This document shows positions 18,771-28,757 of a DNA stretch of 64,000 nt, one piece after another. The DNA is taken from the NCBI GenBank assembly GCA_021845965.1, contig JAJZUZ010000003.1:1-64000 (forward strand). Reading direction: 5' to 3'. Source of the stretch: Pseudomonadota bacterium. GTDB lineage: Bacteria > Pseudomonadota > Gammaproteobacteria > Burkholderiales > Burkholderiaceae_C. The first letter of the stretch is position 1, and each line of letters begins with the position of its first letter. A program made the translations under genes and the position numbers. The notes beneath the pieces are model-generated. The model ran no database searches, had not been told where the DNA came from, and saw only the letters and a list, made by a program, of their open reading frames with translations.

Positions 18771-20186
18771 TCAACGGAACCAGATGAAGGTCATGGCGAT
18801 GAACAGGGGCAGCAGGATACCCGCCGACCAGGCCATGTAGCCGAAGAAGCTGGGCATGCGCACGCCGCGGTCCTCGGCAATGGCCTTGACCATCAGATTC
18901 GGCGCGTTGCCGATATAGGTGTTGGCCCCCATGAAGACGGCGCCGGCCGAGATCGCGGCCAGCGTCGGCGCCAGCGTGCTCATGAGCAGGGCCGGGTCAC
19001 CACCGGCGGTGTTGAAAAACACCAGATAGGTCGGCGCATTGTCCAGGAAGGAACTCAGCGCACCCGCGGCCCAGAAATACATCGCGGGGTCGGGCGAACC
19101 GTCCGGCCGCGTGACGGCCGTCACGATGGCGCCGAAGGGACCCTGCACGCCCGCCTTGAGCATGGCAATCACCGGAATGATGGTCAGGAAGATGCCGGCG
19201 AACAGCTTGGCCACCTCCTGCATCGGCACCCAGGAAAACTGGTTGTCGACGTGCACGTCCAGCGGCGTGATCTTCAGCGAGACCAGTGTCACGGCAATCA
19301 GGCCCGCATCGCGCAGCAGCCCCGGCAGGCCGACTTCGGTGCCCAGGACGTGGAAGACCACGCTCGATTTCCACAGACCGCTCATCAGGACCAGGCCGAC
19401 GATGGCGCCCAGCAGCCAGAAGTTGACAGCGCCGTCAAAACCGATGCGACGCGTATCAGGCGTGGGGTCGACCGTCATCAGCTCTTCGCGCCGGTGGTAG
19501 TACCAGCTGTCCATGACGAAGAACAGAACCAGCAAGGAGCCAACAAGGAACAGGGTCTCGGGGAAGATGTGGCTGACGGTCCAGAAGAAGTCGACCCCCT
19601 TGAGAAATCCGAGGAACAGCGGCGGATCTCCCAGCGGAGTCAGCGAGCCGCCGGCGTTGGAGACGATGAAGATGAAGAACACCACCACGTGCGCCTTGTG
19701 CTGCCGGTTGTCGTTGGCCCGGATCAGGGGCCGGATCAGCAGCATGGAGGCACCAGTCGTCCCCATGAAGCTGGCCAGCACCGCACCGAGGGCCAGCAGG
19801 GCCGTGTTCAGGCCCGGGCTGCCGTGCAGATTGCCACGGATGTAGATACCACCAGCCACGGTGAACAACGCCGTCAGCAGGATGATGAAAGGGACGTACT
19901 CGGCAAGCAGGGCATGGGCCAGGCTTCCCGCCGCCACGCCGGGACCGAATGCCACCGAAAAAGGCAGCAGAAAGGCCAGCGCCCAGGCGGCGGATACCTT
20001 GCCGAAGTGGTGATGCCAGAAGGTCGGCGCCAGCAAGGGCATGAGGGCGATGGAAAGCAGGATGCCGGCAAAGGGAACGCCCCACAACGCCGACAACTGG
20101 CTGCCATCGAATTCGCCGGCCAGGGCCAGGCCGGGCCAGCTGCACAGAAGAACAACGGCCAGCAGGCCCCAACGATTTGCTTTCAT
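18771..20186 (-). CDS. Sodium:proton antiporter-like protein (ion transporter superfamily, CitMHS_2 type)
   Basis: This 471-residue protein has a signal-like N-terminus (MKANRWGLLAVVLLCSWPGLALA) and about twelve membrane segments. Typical ion-transporter blocks are FMGTTGASMLLIRPLIRAN, IVSNAGGSLTPLGDPPLFLGFL and FLDNAPTYLVFFNTAGG, the last two being the paired re-entrant motifs of NhaD/ArsB/CitMHS-like carriers. Databases usually name such proteins sodium:proton antiporter, but a dicarboxylate or citrate substrate is possible. It is 18 bp downstream of the nitroreductase, probably in one transcript. Confidence 0.8.
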   Translation of the reverse strand: MKANRWGLLAVVLLCSWPGLALAGEFDGSQLSALWGVPFAGILLSIALMPLLAPTFWHHHFGKVSAAWALAFLLPFSVAFGPGVAAGSLAHALLAEYVPFIILLTALFTVAGGIYIRGNLHGSPGLNTALLALGAVLASFMGTTGASMLLIRPLIRANDNRQHKAHVVVFFIFIVSNAGGSLTPLGDPPLFLGFLKGVDFFWTVSHIFPETLFLVGSLLVLFFVMDSWYYHRREELMTVDPTPDTRRIGFDGAVNFWLLGAIVGLVLMSGLWKSSVVFHVLGTEVGLPGLLRDAGLIAVTLVSLKITPLDVHVDNQFSWVPMQEVAKLFAGIFLTIIPVIAMLKAGVQGPFGAIVTAVTRPDGSPDPAMYFWAAGALSSFLDNAPTYLVFFNTAGGDPALLMSTLAPTLAAISAGAVFMGANTYIGNAPNLMVKAIAEDRGVRMPSFFGYMAWSAGILLPLFIAMTFIWFR

Positions 20187-20204
20187 TCGGTCTTGCTCCC
20201 GCCT

Positions 20205-20891
20205 TCAGGACAGCCAGTGGGTGAACTCTTCCGCCGGCACCCGCGGCGTATGGAAGGTGTTGACGACAGCGCCCTCGTCGGCGTAGCCCAGCGCCATGCC
20301 GCAAACCAGCATCTCGTCCGGGCCTGCGCCGATGTGCGGCAGGATGATCTTCGCGAAGCCGTTCCACGCAGCCTGCGGGCAGGTATGCAGACCGCGCGCG
20401 CGCGCCAGCAGCATGATGTTGTCCAGGAACATGCCGTAGTCCAGCAGCGAACCACGTCCCATCACGCGATCCACCGTGAACATCAGGCCCACCGGCGCAT
20501 CGAAGAAGCGGAAATTGCGCTGATGCTGGGCGTGCATCCTGTCCTTGTCACCCTTGCCGATGCCCAGCAGGCCGTACAAGCCCCAGCCGTTCTCGCGCCG
20601 GCGGTCGATGTAGGGACTGACCCATTTCTCCGGGTAGTAGTCGTATTCCTCGCGGTACTCGGCTGCCAGCGCGGCGTCGGCACGCAAGGCGTCGTGCGCG
20701 GCGCAGACCTGCGCGACCAGGCGGTCGCGGGCGTTGCCGCTTAGGACATAGACCTTCCAGGGCTGGGTGTTGGTCCCCGACGGCGCGCGTCTGGCAAGTT
20801 GCAGGATGTCCTTGATCAGTTCGGGCGCAACAGCCTGGGAGGTGAAGGCGCGCACGGACAGGCGCGTCTGGATGGCTTCGTCAACGGTCAT
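20205..20891 (-). CDS. Nitroreductase family protein
   Basis: This 228-residue flavoenzyme of the NfsB/FRase I fold has an N-terminal FMN-phosphate-binding segment RLSVRAF and the signature RRAPSGTNTQPWKVYVLSG. A further block is GRGSLLDYGMFLDNIMLLARARGLHTCPQAAW, and it ends with the flavin-contact ALGYADEGA. It would reduce quinones, nitroaromatics or enones with NAD(P)H; the natural substrate is unknown. The gene starts five bases after the thioesterase stop, so the two are probably co-translated. Confidence 0.9.
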   Translation of the reverse strand: MTVDEAIQTRLSVRAFTSQAVAPELIKDILQLARRAPSGTNTQPWKVYVLSGNARDRLVAQVCAAHDALRADAALAAEYREEYDYYPEKWVSPYIDRRRENGWGLYGLLGIGKGDKDRMHAQHQRNFRFFDAPVGLMFTVDRVMGRGSLLDYGMFLDNIMLLARARGLHTCPQAAWNGFAKIILPHIGAGPDEMLVCGMALGYADEGAVVNTFHTPRVPAEEFTHWLS

Positions 20892-20896
20892 GGTGT

Positions 20897-21343
20897 TCAG
20901 GTCAGGGTTTCAAGCGCAGCCCGCAAGGCGGACGGTAGCGTCACAGGCCGGCGTGTCTGGCGATCGACATACACATGGACGAAGTGGCCCTGCGCCGCGG
21001 CAAACTCTTCGCCCTGCGCGTACAGCCCGACCTCGTAACGCACGCTGGAGTTGCCCAGCCGGGCCACGCGGATGCCCGCTTCCACCTGCTGCGGAAAGGC
21101 CAGCGAGGCAAAGTAGTTGCAGTGGGTCTCGATCACCAGCCCGATGGTCTGGCCACCATGGATATCCAGCACGCCGTGCTCGATCAGCCAGGCATTGACG
21201 GCCGTGTCAAACCAGCTGTAATAGACGACGTTGTTGACGTGCCCATAGACGTCGTTGTCCATCCAACGGGTCGTGATGGGACGGAACGCCCGGTAGGCGC
21301 TGCGCGGCAAGGGGCGCGGTTTCTCGTTGTTGCTGGCACTCAT
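20897..21343 (-). CDS. Acyl-CoA thioesterase (4HBT hotdog fold)
   Basis: This 148-residue hotdog-fold thioesterase has the 4-hydroxybenzoyl-CoA thioesterase active-site block [20 protein letters not shown] near residue 28, with the catalytic-type Asp and His/Asn pair. It probably hydrolyses medium or aromatic acyl-CoAs in the cytosol. Start MSASNNEK at 21343 is preferred to the ORF-track start at 21403 because homology begins shortly after it, although its RBS is weak. It is first of a possible thioesterase-nitroreductase-antiporter-dehydrogenase transcript. Confidence 0.87.
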   Translation of the reverse strand: MSASNNEKPRPLPRSAYRAFRPITTRWMDNDVYGHVNNVVYYSWFDTAVNAWLIEHGVLDIHGGQTIGLVIETHCNYFASLAFPQQVEAGIRVARLGNSSVRYEVGLYAQGEEFAAAQGHFVHVYVDRQTRRPVTLPSALRAALETLT

Positions 21344-21436
21344 GGCAGGGCCCCGATTTTGCCAGCCCGGCGTCGCCCTCCTCCTAGCGAGAAACCCCGC
21401 CATGCCGGCGGACGATTTCTAGGCGTTCCACCCTAA

Positions 21437-21455
21437 TTTGCTGCATTGCAACAAA
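21437..21455. promoter_or_regulatory. Upstream PhaR-like operator of the phasin gene
   Basis: A 19-bp near-palindrome TTTG-CTGCATTGCA-ACAAA ends six bases upstream of the phasin -35. The TGC...GCA symmetry resembles PhaR sites described at phasin and PHA genes; assignment to PhaR is inferred from the target gene. Confidence 0.6.
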
Positions 21456-21461
21456 TAGTGC

Positions 21462-21489
21462 TTGCATTCTCCATGCCGATACCTAGAAT
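21462..21489 (+). promoter_or_regulatory. Sigma-70 promoter of the phasin gene
   Basis: TTGCAT (-35, 21462-21467), 16-bp spacer, TAGAAT (-10, 21484-21489). It lies 54 bp upstream of the phasin start codon and between two inverted repeats. Confidence 0.7.
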
Positions 21490-21496
21490 CTGTTTC

Positions 21497-21513
21497 ATGT
21501 TGCACCGCAACAT
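21497..21513. promoter_or_regulatory. Downstream PhaR-like operator over the phasin transcription start
   Basis: A perfect 7-bp inverted repeat ATGTTGC-ACC-GCAACAT lies eight bases after the -10, exactly where RNA polymerase must start. A repressor bound here would block initiation. It shares TTGC/GCAACA with the upstream site. Confidence 0.62.
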
Positions 21514-21542
21514 ACCATTTAACCCCGTTCAAGGAGATCCGT

Positions 21543-22085
21543 ATGTTGACCGCTGAACAAGTTCTGGCTGCAAACAAAGCCAATGTGGAAACCCTGTTTG
21601 GCCTGACCGGCAAAGCCTTTGAAGGCGTGGAGCGTCTGGTCGAGTTGAACCTGATGACGGCCAAGGCCATGCTGGCTGAAACCGCCAGCCAAGCCCAGGC
21701 AGTGATGGGTGCAAAAGACCCGCAGGAGTTGCTGGCTCTGCAATCGACCCTGTTGCAACCGCTGGGCGAGAAGGCCGCCGGTTATGGTCGCGAAGTCTAT
21801 GACATCACCTCGGCCGCTGGTGCCGAGTTTGGCAAGGCCTTTGAGGCCCAGCTGGCGGAAGCGCAAAAGAAGTTCCTGGATCTGGTGGACAGCACCGCGC
21901 AGAACGCGCCGGCGGGCTCGGAAACGGCCGTGGCCCTGATGAAGAGCGCCGTTGCCACCGCCAACAATGTGCTGGAGACCGCCCAGAAATCCGCCAAGCA
22001 GGCCGTGACCATGGCCGAATCGAATTTCAAGGCCGCCACGGCGACTGCCTTGGACGCTGGCAAGGCGAGCACGAAAAAGCGCTGA
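21543..22085 (+). CDS. phaP: Phasin (PHA granule-associated protein)
   Basis: This 180-residue protein of the Phasin_2 (PF09361-type) family is helical, Ala/Lys-rich and free of Cys. It begins [37 protein letters not shown], a typical phasin opening, and ends in a Lys-rich tail. Phasins coat polyhydroxyalkanoate granules and control their size and number. A strong RBS (AAGGAGA) precedes the ATG. Two inverted repeats flank its promoter, consistent with PhaR repression relieved by PHA accumulation. The presence implies PHA synthesis elsewhere in the genome. Confidence 0.95.
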   Translation: MLTAEQVLAANKANVETLFGLTGKAFEGVERLVELNLMTAKAMLAETASQAQAVMGAKDPQELLALQSTLLQPLGEKAAGYGREVYDITSAAGAEFGKAFEAQLAEAQKKFLDLVDSTAQNAPAGSETAVALMKSAVATANNVLETAQKSAKQAVTMAESNFKAATATALDAGKASTKKR

Positions 22086-22175
22086 ACCCTGGGACCCCAA
22101 TAAACCCCCGGGAGTATAAGGATTTGAAAGAAGCGCTTTACAGCAAGGGAAAACCCTGACACAATTCATTTCATC

Positions 22176-22196
22176 GAAAGACAAAGACTGTCTTTC
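22176..22196. repeat. Hairpin downstream of phasin
   Basis: Perfect 8-bp inverted repeat GAAAGACA-AAGAC-TGTCTTTC, 90 bp after the phasin stop and 53 bp before the main terminator. It lacks a T-run, so it is not a second intrinsic terminator. An mRNA 3'-end stabiliser or a protein-binding palindrome are both possible. Confidence 0.4.
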
Positions 22197-22248
22197 ACCG
22201 GTTGTCTCCTCGGGTCCTTTCGCAACCAATGGGTTCAAGGATCCCTTC

Positions 22249-22278
22249 AAAGCCCCGTCCCTGACGGGGCTTTTTTTT
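22249..22278 (+). terminator. Rho-independent terminator of the phasin transcript
   Basis: 11-bp perfect stem AAAGCCCCGTC / GACGGGGCTTT with a CCT loop and eight consecutive T. It ends at the stop of the convergent patatin gene. Confidence 0.93.
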
Positions 22279-23212
22279 ATCTCACTTCCTGCCGCCCGCC
22301 TGCCCCCATGGCGGCGCGCAACTGTGGCAGGACCTGCAACATGGCTCGCCGACCCGCCTGGATGGCGCGGCGCCGTGCACTGAAATCGGCCCCCGACACG
22401 CCGTTGAGCGATGGGCGCACGACGATCAGGTCCGGACCACGCAGTTCCAGTGAGTTGATGCTCTTGCTCATGATGGCGAAGGTCTGCAGCAGGATCTGGA
22501 ACATGTCGGCGGGTGAGTTGGCCTCGGGTGCCTGTGAGATGTCCACGGCGATCACCAGTTCCGCCCCCATCTGGCGCGCCTGCCGAACCGGAACCGGCGC
22601 CACCAGGCCGCCATCCACGTACTCCCGCCCGCTGATTGGCACCGGCTGAAACACCCCAGGCACGGCGCTGGAAGCCCGCACAGCGGTGGCGATATCCCCC
22701 CGCTCGAACAACACGCCCTGGCCGCTTTGCAGATCGGTGGCGAGGATACCCAGCCGCACGGGCAGATCCTCGATGCGCCGCCCCCCGACCTGCTGGTAAA
22801 CGTAGCGCGCCAGTGCATCGCCGCGCAGCATGCCGCGGCTGAACAGGGGCAGCGTCCAGTCGGCGAAAGTGGCCTCGTCCATGGCCTCGGCTATACGCTG
22901 CAACTCGCTGCCGTTGCGGCCGCTGGCATGCAAGGCAGCCACCAGACTGCCCGCCGAAGTACCGACCACGAGGTCCGGTCTGATACCCGCCTCGTCAAGC
23001 ACCTGGATCACCCCGACATGGGCAAAACCGCGTGCAGCGCCCCCGCCCAGGGCCAGGCCCAGCCGTGGCGCCCGCGCCGCACCCGGCATTGTCTCTGCCG
23101 CACTCGGCACGGGTGGCGCGCTGCCGCAGGCCGTCAGCAAGGCCGTCGTCAGACCGAGGAAGCCGCCCCCAAATCGCCACAAAATCCTGCGATTATTGCG
23201 AATGATTCGCAT
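22277..23212 (-). CDS. Patatin-like phospholipase lipoprotein (RssA-like)
   Basis: This 311-residue protein has an N-terminal lipoprotein signal (lipobox LLTAC within the first 30 residues) and a patatin domain. Present are the oxyanion block LALGGGAARGFAHVGVIQVL, the nucleophile GTSAGS and the dyad Asp in YVDGGL. It would act as a membrane-tethered serine esterase or phospholipase, facing the periplasm. The start is uncertain: ATG at 23212 gives a plausible signal peptide but has no clear RBS and overlaps a Fur box belonging to the divergent gene. A TTG at about 23181 is an alternative. It converges on phaP. Confidence 0.85.
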   Translation of the reverse strand: MRIIRNNRRILWRFGGGFLGLTTALLTACGSAPPVPSAAETMPGAARAPRLGLALGGGAARGFAHVGVIQVLDEAGIRPDLVVGTSAGSLVAALHASGRNGSELQRIAEAMDEATFADWTLPLFSRGMLRGDALARYVYQQVGGRRIEDLPVRLGILATDLQSGQGVLFERGDIATAVRASSAVPGVFQPVPISGREYVDGGLVAPVPVRQARQMGAELVIAVDISQAPEANSPADMFQILLQTFAIMSKSINSLELRGPDLIVVRPSLNGVSGADFSARRRAIQAGRRAMLQVLPQLRAAMGAGGRQEVR

Positions 23213-23224
23213 TAATCGTATGAT
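23196..23224 (+). promoter_or_regulatory. Promoter of the iron-binding protein gene
   Basis: TTGCGA (-35, 23196-23201), 17-bp spacer, TATGAT (-10, 23219-23224), 25 bp before the ATG at 23250. The Fur-like palindrome covers most of the -35 and spacer. Confidence 0.65.
23197..23211. promoter_or_regulatory. Fur box (7-1-7 inverted repeat)
   Basis: TGCGAAT-G-ATTCGCA is a perfect 7-1-7 palindrome that matches the TGATAATnATTATCA Fur pattern at 11 of the 14 arm positions. It lies within the promoter of an iron-binding periplasmic protein, which is the expected target of Fe-Fur repression. Confidence 0.75.
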
Positions 23225-23249
23225 CCAGGTCCACTTTTCCAGATACATC

Positions 23250-24293
23250 ATGTTCAAGCGCCTTCTTACCGCAGCCTTCCTCGCCCTGCTCGCCTCGGCC
23301 CACGCCGGTGCCGAGGAGCAGGTCCTCAACATCTATTCCGCCCGCCACTACCCGAGCGACGAGGCCCTGTACGGCGAATTCACCCGCAGCACGGGCATAC
23401 GCATCAAGCGTGTGGATGCCGATGATGCCGGCATTCTGGCCCGCCTGCGGGCCGAGGGCGCAGCCTCGCCGGCCGACGTCATCCTGCTGGTTGACGCGTC
23501 CCGCCTGTGGCGCGGCGAGGCGGAGGGCCTGTTCCAGCCCATCAAGTCGCCGGCGCTGGACGCGGCTATTCCAGCCCAGTGGCGCAGCCAGCCCGGCGCC
23601 GACGGCGGCACCGCCTGGTTCGGCTTCTCGACCCGCGCCCGGGTGATCGTCTACGACAAGCTGAAGGTGAGGCGCGAGGACGTGGACAGCTATGAAGAAC
23701 TGGGCGATCCGAAGAACAAGGGCCGCCTGTGCCTGCGCTCGGGCTCCCACCCCTACAACCTCTCGCTGTTCGGTGCCGTGCTCGAACATCTGGGCGAGCA
23801 AAAGACCGAGGTCTGGCTCAGGGGCATGGTGGACAACATGGCCCGTGCCCCGCAAGGTGGCGACACCGACCAGATCCGTGCCGTGGCTGCCGGCGAATGC
23901 GCTGTCGCAGTCACCAACACCTACTACCTTGCCCGCCTGATGCGCTCGACGCGGCCTGAAGACCAGACCGCGGTGGAGCGCATTGGCGTCGTCTTCCCCA
24001 ATCAGGCCAGCTGGGGCACGCATGTCAACGTCGCTGGCGGCGCGGTGGCACGACATGCCAAGCACCCCGCGAATGCCGTGAAGTTCCTCGAATACCTGGC
24101 CAGCTCTGCCGCGCAGGAGCACTTCGCCAACGGCAACAACGAATGGCCGGCCGCCAAGGGCGTGAAGCTGGACAACCCGGCCCTCAAGGCCATGGGCGGC
24201 AACAGTTTCAAGAGTGAAGCCGTGCCGATCAGCGTGGTCGGTCGCAACTCGGTGAAAGTACAACAGTTGCTGGACCGCGCGGGCTTCCGCTAG
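23250..24293 (+). CDS. Fe(3+) ABC transporter substrate-binding protein (FbpA/FutA-like)
   Basis: This 347-residue periplasmic binding protein has a signal peptide (MFKRLLTAAFLALLASAHAGA) and the ferric-binding family opening VLNIYSARHYPSDEALYGEF. The paired tyrosines NTYYLARL coordinate Fe(3+) in this family. It delivers ferric iron to an FbpBC-type permease. No permease or ATPase gene is adjacent: the next gene is clpA on the other strand, behind a terminator. The gene is therefore an orphan binding protein. The promoter carries a Fur box, so it should be induced by iron limitation. Confidence 0.92.
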   Translation: MFKRLLTAAFLALLASAHAGAEEQVLNIYSARHYPSDEALYGEFTRSTGIRIKRVDADDAGILARLRAEGAASPADVILLVDASRLWRGEAEGLFQPIKSPALDAAIPAQWRSQPGADGGTAWFGFSTRARVIVYDKLKVRREDVDSYEELGDPKNKGRLCLRSGSHPYNLSLFGAVLEHLGEQKTEVWLRGMVDNMARAPQGGDTDQIRAVAAGECAVAVTNTYYLARLMRSTRPEDQTAVERIGVVFPNQASWGTHVNVAGGAVARHAKHPANAVKFLEYLASSAAQEHFANGNNEWPAAKGVKLDNPALKAMGGNSFKSEAVPISVVGRNSVKVQQLLDRAGFR

Positions 24294-24311
24294 GCACGCG
24301 GCGCGCACATG

Positions 24312-24353
24312 AAAAAAGCCGGCCGGTCCCGCAGGACAAGCCGGCTTTTCCGT
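24312..24353. terminator. Bidirectional terminator between fbpA-like gene and clpA
   Basis: Stem AAAAGCCGGC / GCCGGCTTTT around a 16-nt loop that itself can pair (GGTCC/GGACC). T-runs are present on both strands (four on plus, six on minus), serving both convergent genes. Confidence 0.82.
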
Positions 24354-24368
24354 AGCGCTCGGTCGGCT

Positions 24369-26684
24369 TCAGTCGGCCGTCGCCTCTTCCGGCTTGGCCT
24401 TGCCTTCCTTCTTGGGCAGCGGCTGGATGTCCAGCGTGACCTCGTCCTTGTCGTCCAGATCCACCGTCAGGCGCCCACCCTCGGTCAGGCGGCCGAACAG
24501 CAGTTCGTCGGCCAGCGCACGGCGGATGGTGTCCTGGATCAGACGCTGCATCGGACGCGCCCCCATGAGCGGATCGAAACCCTTCTTGGCCAGGTGCTTG
24601 CGCAACTTGTCGGTGAAGGTGACCTCCACCTTTTTCTCGGCCAGCTGGGTCTCGAGCTGCAGCAGGAACTTGTCCACCACGCGCAGGATGACCTGCTCGT
24701 CCAGCGGCTTGAAGCTGACGATGGCGTCCAGACGGTTGCGGAACTCCGGCGTGAACAGGCGCTTGATGTCACCCATCTCGTCACCGGCCTGACGCGTCGT
24801 CGTGAATCCGATGGTGGACTTGTTCATGGTCTCGGCGCCCGCATTCGTCGTCATGACGATGATGACGTTGCGGAAATCGGCCTTGCGCCCGTTGTTGTCG
24901 GTCAGCGTGCCGTGGTCCATCACCTGCAGCAGCACGTTGAAGATGTCCGGGTGCGCCTTCTCGATTTCGTCCAGCAACAGCACCGCGTGCGGCTTCTTGG
25001 TGATGGCCTCGGTCAGCAAGCCGCCTTGGTCGAATCCAACATAACCCGGAGGCGCGCCGATCAGGCGGCTCACCGCGTGCCGCTCCATGTACTCCGACAT
25101 GTCGAAGCGGATCAGGTCGATACCGAGGATGTAGGCCAGCTGCTTGGCCGCTTCGGTCTTGCCCACGCCAGTGGGACCGCTGAACAGGAAGGAGCCGATC
25201 GGCTTGTCCGGCTTGCCCAGGCCCGAGCGCGCCATCTTGACCGCTGAGGCCAGCACCTCCAGCGCCTTGTCCTGGCCGAACACCACGCTCTTCAGGTCGC
25301 GCTCGATGGTCTGCAGCTTGCTGCGGTCGTCGTTGGAGACGTTGGCCGGAGGAATGCGGGCAATCTTGGCCACGATTTCCTCGACTTCGCTCTTGCCGAT
25401 GGTCTTCTTGCGCTTGGACGGGGCCAGGATGCGCTGGGCGGCGCCGGCCTCATCGATCACGTCGATGGCCTTGTCCGGCAAGTGACGGTCGTTGATGTAC
25501 TTGGCCGACAACTCGGCCGCTGCCTGCAGCGCTGCGGCGGCGTACTTGACGTTGTGGTGCTCCTCGAAGCGCGACTTCAGGCCCTTGAGGATGTCGATGG
25601 TCTCTTGCACGCTGGGCTCGACCACGTCGACCTTCTGGAAACGGCGCGACAGCGCGGCGTCCTTCTCGAAGATGCCGCGGTACTCGGTGAAGGTGGTGGC
25701 GCCGATGCACTTGAGCTGGCCGCTGGAGAGCGCCGGCTTGAGCAGGTTGGATGCGTCCAAGGTGCCACCGGAAGCCGCACCGGCCCCGATCAGGGTGTGG
25801 ATCTCGTCGATGAACAGGATGGCATTGGGCTTGTCCTTGAGCGACTTGAGCACGCCCTTGAGGCGCTGCTCGAAGTCGCCACGGTACTTGGTGCCCGCCA
25901 GCAGCGCGCCCATGTCCAGTGAATAGACATTGGCCTCGGCCAGGATCTCCGGCACATCCTTCTGCACGATGCGCCAGGCCAAGCCCTCGGCAATGGCCGT
26001 CTTGCCCACGCCGGCCTCACCCACCAGCAGCGGGTTGTTCTTGCGCCGGCGGCACAGGATCTGGATCACGCGCTCGACCTCGTACTCGCGACCGATCAGC
26101 GGATCGATCTTGCCGTCCTTGGCGGCCTGGTTCAGGTTCTGGGTGTACTGTTCCAGCGGCGAGGCCTTGCTGTCGCCCTTCTCGGCGGCGGCACCCTCTT
26201 CCGCCTCCCCCGAACCTTCGCTCGGCTTGCCAGCCTCCGGCGGATCGCTCTTCTTGATGCCGTGCGCGATGAAATTGACCACATCCAGGCGCGTCACGCC
26301 CTGCTGGTGCAGGTAGTAGACGGCGTGCGAATCCTTCTCACCGAAGATCGCGACCAGCACATTGGCGCCGGTGACCTCCTTCTTGCCGCTGCCGGTGGAC
26401 TGCACGTGCATGATGGCACGCTGGATCACGCGCTGGAAACCCAGTGTGGGCTGGGTGTCCACGTCCTCGGTGCCGGCGACCTGCGGCGTGTTGTCCTTGA
26501 TGAAGTTGGACAGCGACTTGCGCAGGTCGTCGATGTTCGCGGCGCAGGCGCGCAGCACCTCCGCCGCGCTGGGGTTGTCGAGCAAGGCCAGCAGCAGATG
26601 CTCCACGGTGATGAACTCATGGCGTTGCTGCCGTGCCTCGACGAACGCCATGTGCAGGCTGACTTCCAATTCCTGGGCAATCAT
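24369..26684 (-). CDS. clpA: ATP-dependent Clp protease ATP-binding subunit ClpA
   Basis: This 771-residue AAA+ unfoldase feeds substrates to ClpP. An N domain (about 1-145, where ClpS docks) is followed by a Glu/Ala-rich linker. AAA module 1 (Walker [11 protein letters not shown]) and AAA module 2 (Walker [11 protein letters not shown], Walker [14 protein letters not shown]) follow. A KSTIGFTT loop carries the IGF tripeptide that inserts into ClpP. AAAAGGAAG precedes the ATG. It lies after clpS on the same strand but has its own promoter candidate in the 118-bp gap. clpP is not in the window. Confidence 0.97.
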   Translation of the reverse strand: MIAQELEVSLHMAFVEARQQRHEFITVEHLLLALLDNPSAAEVLRACAANIDDLRKSLSNFIKDNTPQVAGTEDVDTQPTLGFQRVIQRAIMHVQSTGSGKKEVTGANVLVAIFGEKDSHAVYYLHQQGVTRLDVVNFIAHGIKKSDPPEAGKPSEGSGEAEEGAAAEKGDSKASPLEQYTQNLNQAAKDGKIDPLIGREYEVERVIQILCRRRKNNPLLVGEAGVGKTAIAEGLAWRIVQKDVPEILAEANVYSLDMGALLAGTKYRGDFEQRLKGVLKSLKDKPNAILFIDEIHTLIGAGAASGGTLDASNLLKPALSSGQLKCIGATTFTEYRGIFEKDAALSRRFQKVDVVEPSVQETIDILKGLKSRFEEHHNVKYAAAALQAAAELSAKYINDRHLPDKAIDVIDEAGAAQRILAPSKRKKTIGKSEVEEIVAKIARIPPANVSNDDRSKLQTIERDLKSVVFGQDKALEVLASAVKMARSGLGKPDKPIGSFLFSGPTGVGKTEAAKQLAYILGIDLIRFDMSEYMERHAVSRLIGAPPGYVGFDQGGLLTEAITKKPHAVLLLDEIEKAHPDIFNVLLQVMDHGTLTDNNGRKADFRNVIIVMTTNAGAETMNKSTIGFTTTRQAGDEMGDIKRLFTPEFRNRLDAIVSFKPLDEQVILRVVDKFLLQLETQLAEKKVEVTFTDKLRKHLAKKGFDPLMGARPMQRLIQDTIRRALADELLFGRLTEGGRLTVDLDDKDEVTLDIQPLPKKEGKAKPEEATAD

Positions 26685-26714
26685 GTGACTTCCTTTTGCC
26701 TTGCTTACAAACTT

Positions 26715-26743
26715 ACTTTAATCCGATTCGCCTGACTGTCCAA
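26715..26743 (-). promoter_or_regulatory. Sigma-70 promoter of clpA
   Basis: On the minus strand, TTGGAC (26743-26738), 17-bp spacer, TAAAGT (26720-26715), about 31 bp before the clpA ATG. This would allow clpA expression independent of clpS. Confidence 0.6.
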
Positions 26744-26802
26744 CAGTTCCGACCGTGAAAGATAAGTAACTTTTCACCGCTTACTCCGGCCTATCCACCA
26801 CA

Positions 26803-27165
26803 CTACGATTCCACCGGCTCGCACAGGCATTGCAGCGGATGCCCGGCCTTATGCGCTGCTTCCAGCACCTGATCGACCTTGGTCGCTGCCACGTCCTTGG
26901 TATAGACGCCGCAGACACCTTTGCCATCCAGATGGATCTTGAGCATGATCTGCGTGGCGGTCTCCAGGTCCTTGTTGAAATATTCCTGAATCACGACCAC
27001 GACGAACTCCATCGGCGTGTAATCGTCGTTGAGCATCACCACCTGGTACATCTGAGGTGGCTGGACCTTCTGGGTGCGGCGCTCCAGCACAACCGCACCA
27101 CCGTCATCCCGATTCGGTTGCTGGACAGGCGGCACAGGCGCCTTGGCGGGTGGTTTCGTAGCCAT
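26803..27165 (-). CDS. clpS: ClpA adaptor protein ClpS
   Basis: This 120-residue adaptor hands N-end-rule substrates to ClpA and blocks other ClpA substrates. A flexible Pro/Gln-rich N-terminal tail (about 1-35) precedes the folded domain. Conserved blocks are [20 protein letters not shown], containing the N-degron pocket residues, and [17 protein letters not shown] near the C-terminus. Its position directly upstream of clpA is the standard arrangement. Confidence 0.97.
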   Translation of the reverse strand: MATKPPAKAPVPPVQQPNRDDGGAVVLERRTQKVQPPQMYQVVMLNDDYTPMEFVVVVIQEYFNKDLETATQIMLKIHLDGKGVCGVYTKDVAATKVDQVLEAAHKAGHPLQCLCEPVES

Positions 27166-27260
27166 GCGTTCATTCTATCGAGCACGCGTCGGACGCGCCC
27201 CGCATGGGGTTGAATTGGAGGCGGTCCGCCTCCGTTCAAGACCTGCCGGCGACCGACAGG

Positions 27261-27293
27261 AAAAAAAAGCCCCCGACGATCTGCCGGGGGCTT
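27261..27293 (-). terminator. Rho-independent terminator of icd
   Basis: On the minus strand a 9-bp stem AAGCCCCCG / CGGGGGCTT is followed by eight T (27268-27261). It lies 25 bp after the icd stop. Confidence 0.9.
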
Positions 27294-27317
27294 GCGGAGC
27301 GGCCGCGGGCGACGCGC

Positions 27318-28571
<1,254 letters not shown>

Positions 28572-28757
28572 GAATCGAGGTCTCCGTGGTCGTTGCGCGA
28601 GAACACCGCCTCCACCTGATGGATGCCGCGCCTCGCTCTTATAAATTCTAGTCCCAATTATTCTCGCGCCGACCGCGGATCAAGGCCGACCGGGTGCGCC
28701 GGTCATCCTTGCCGAATGACGGACAATCTGATCCTGGCTCATCCTCGCACCCTGCCC

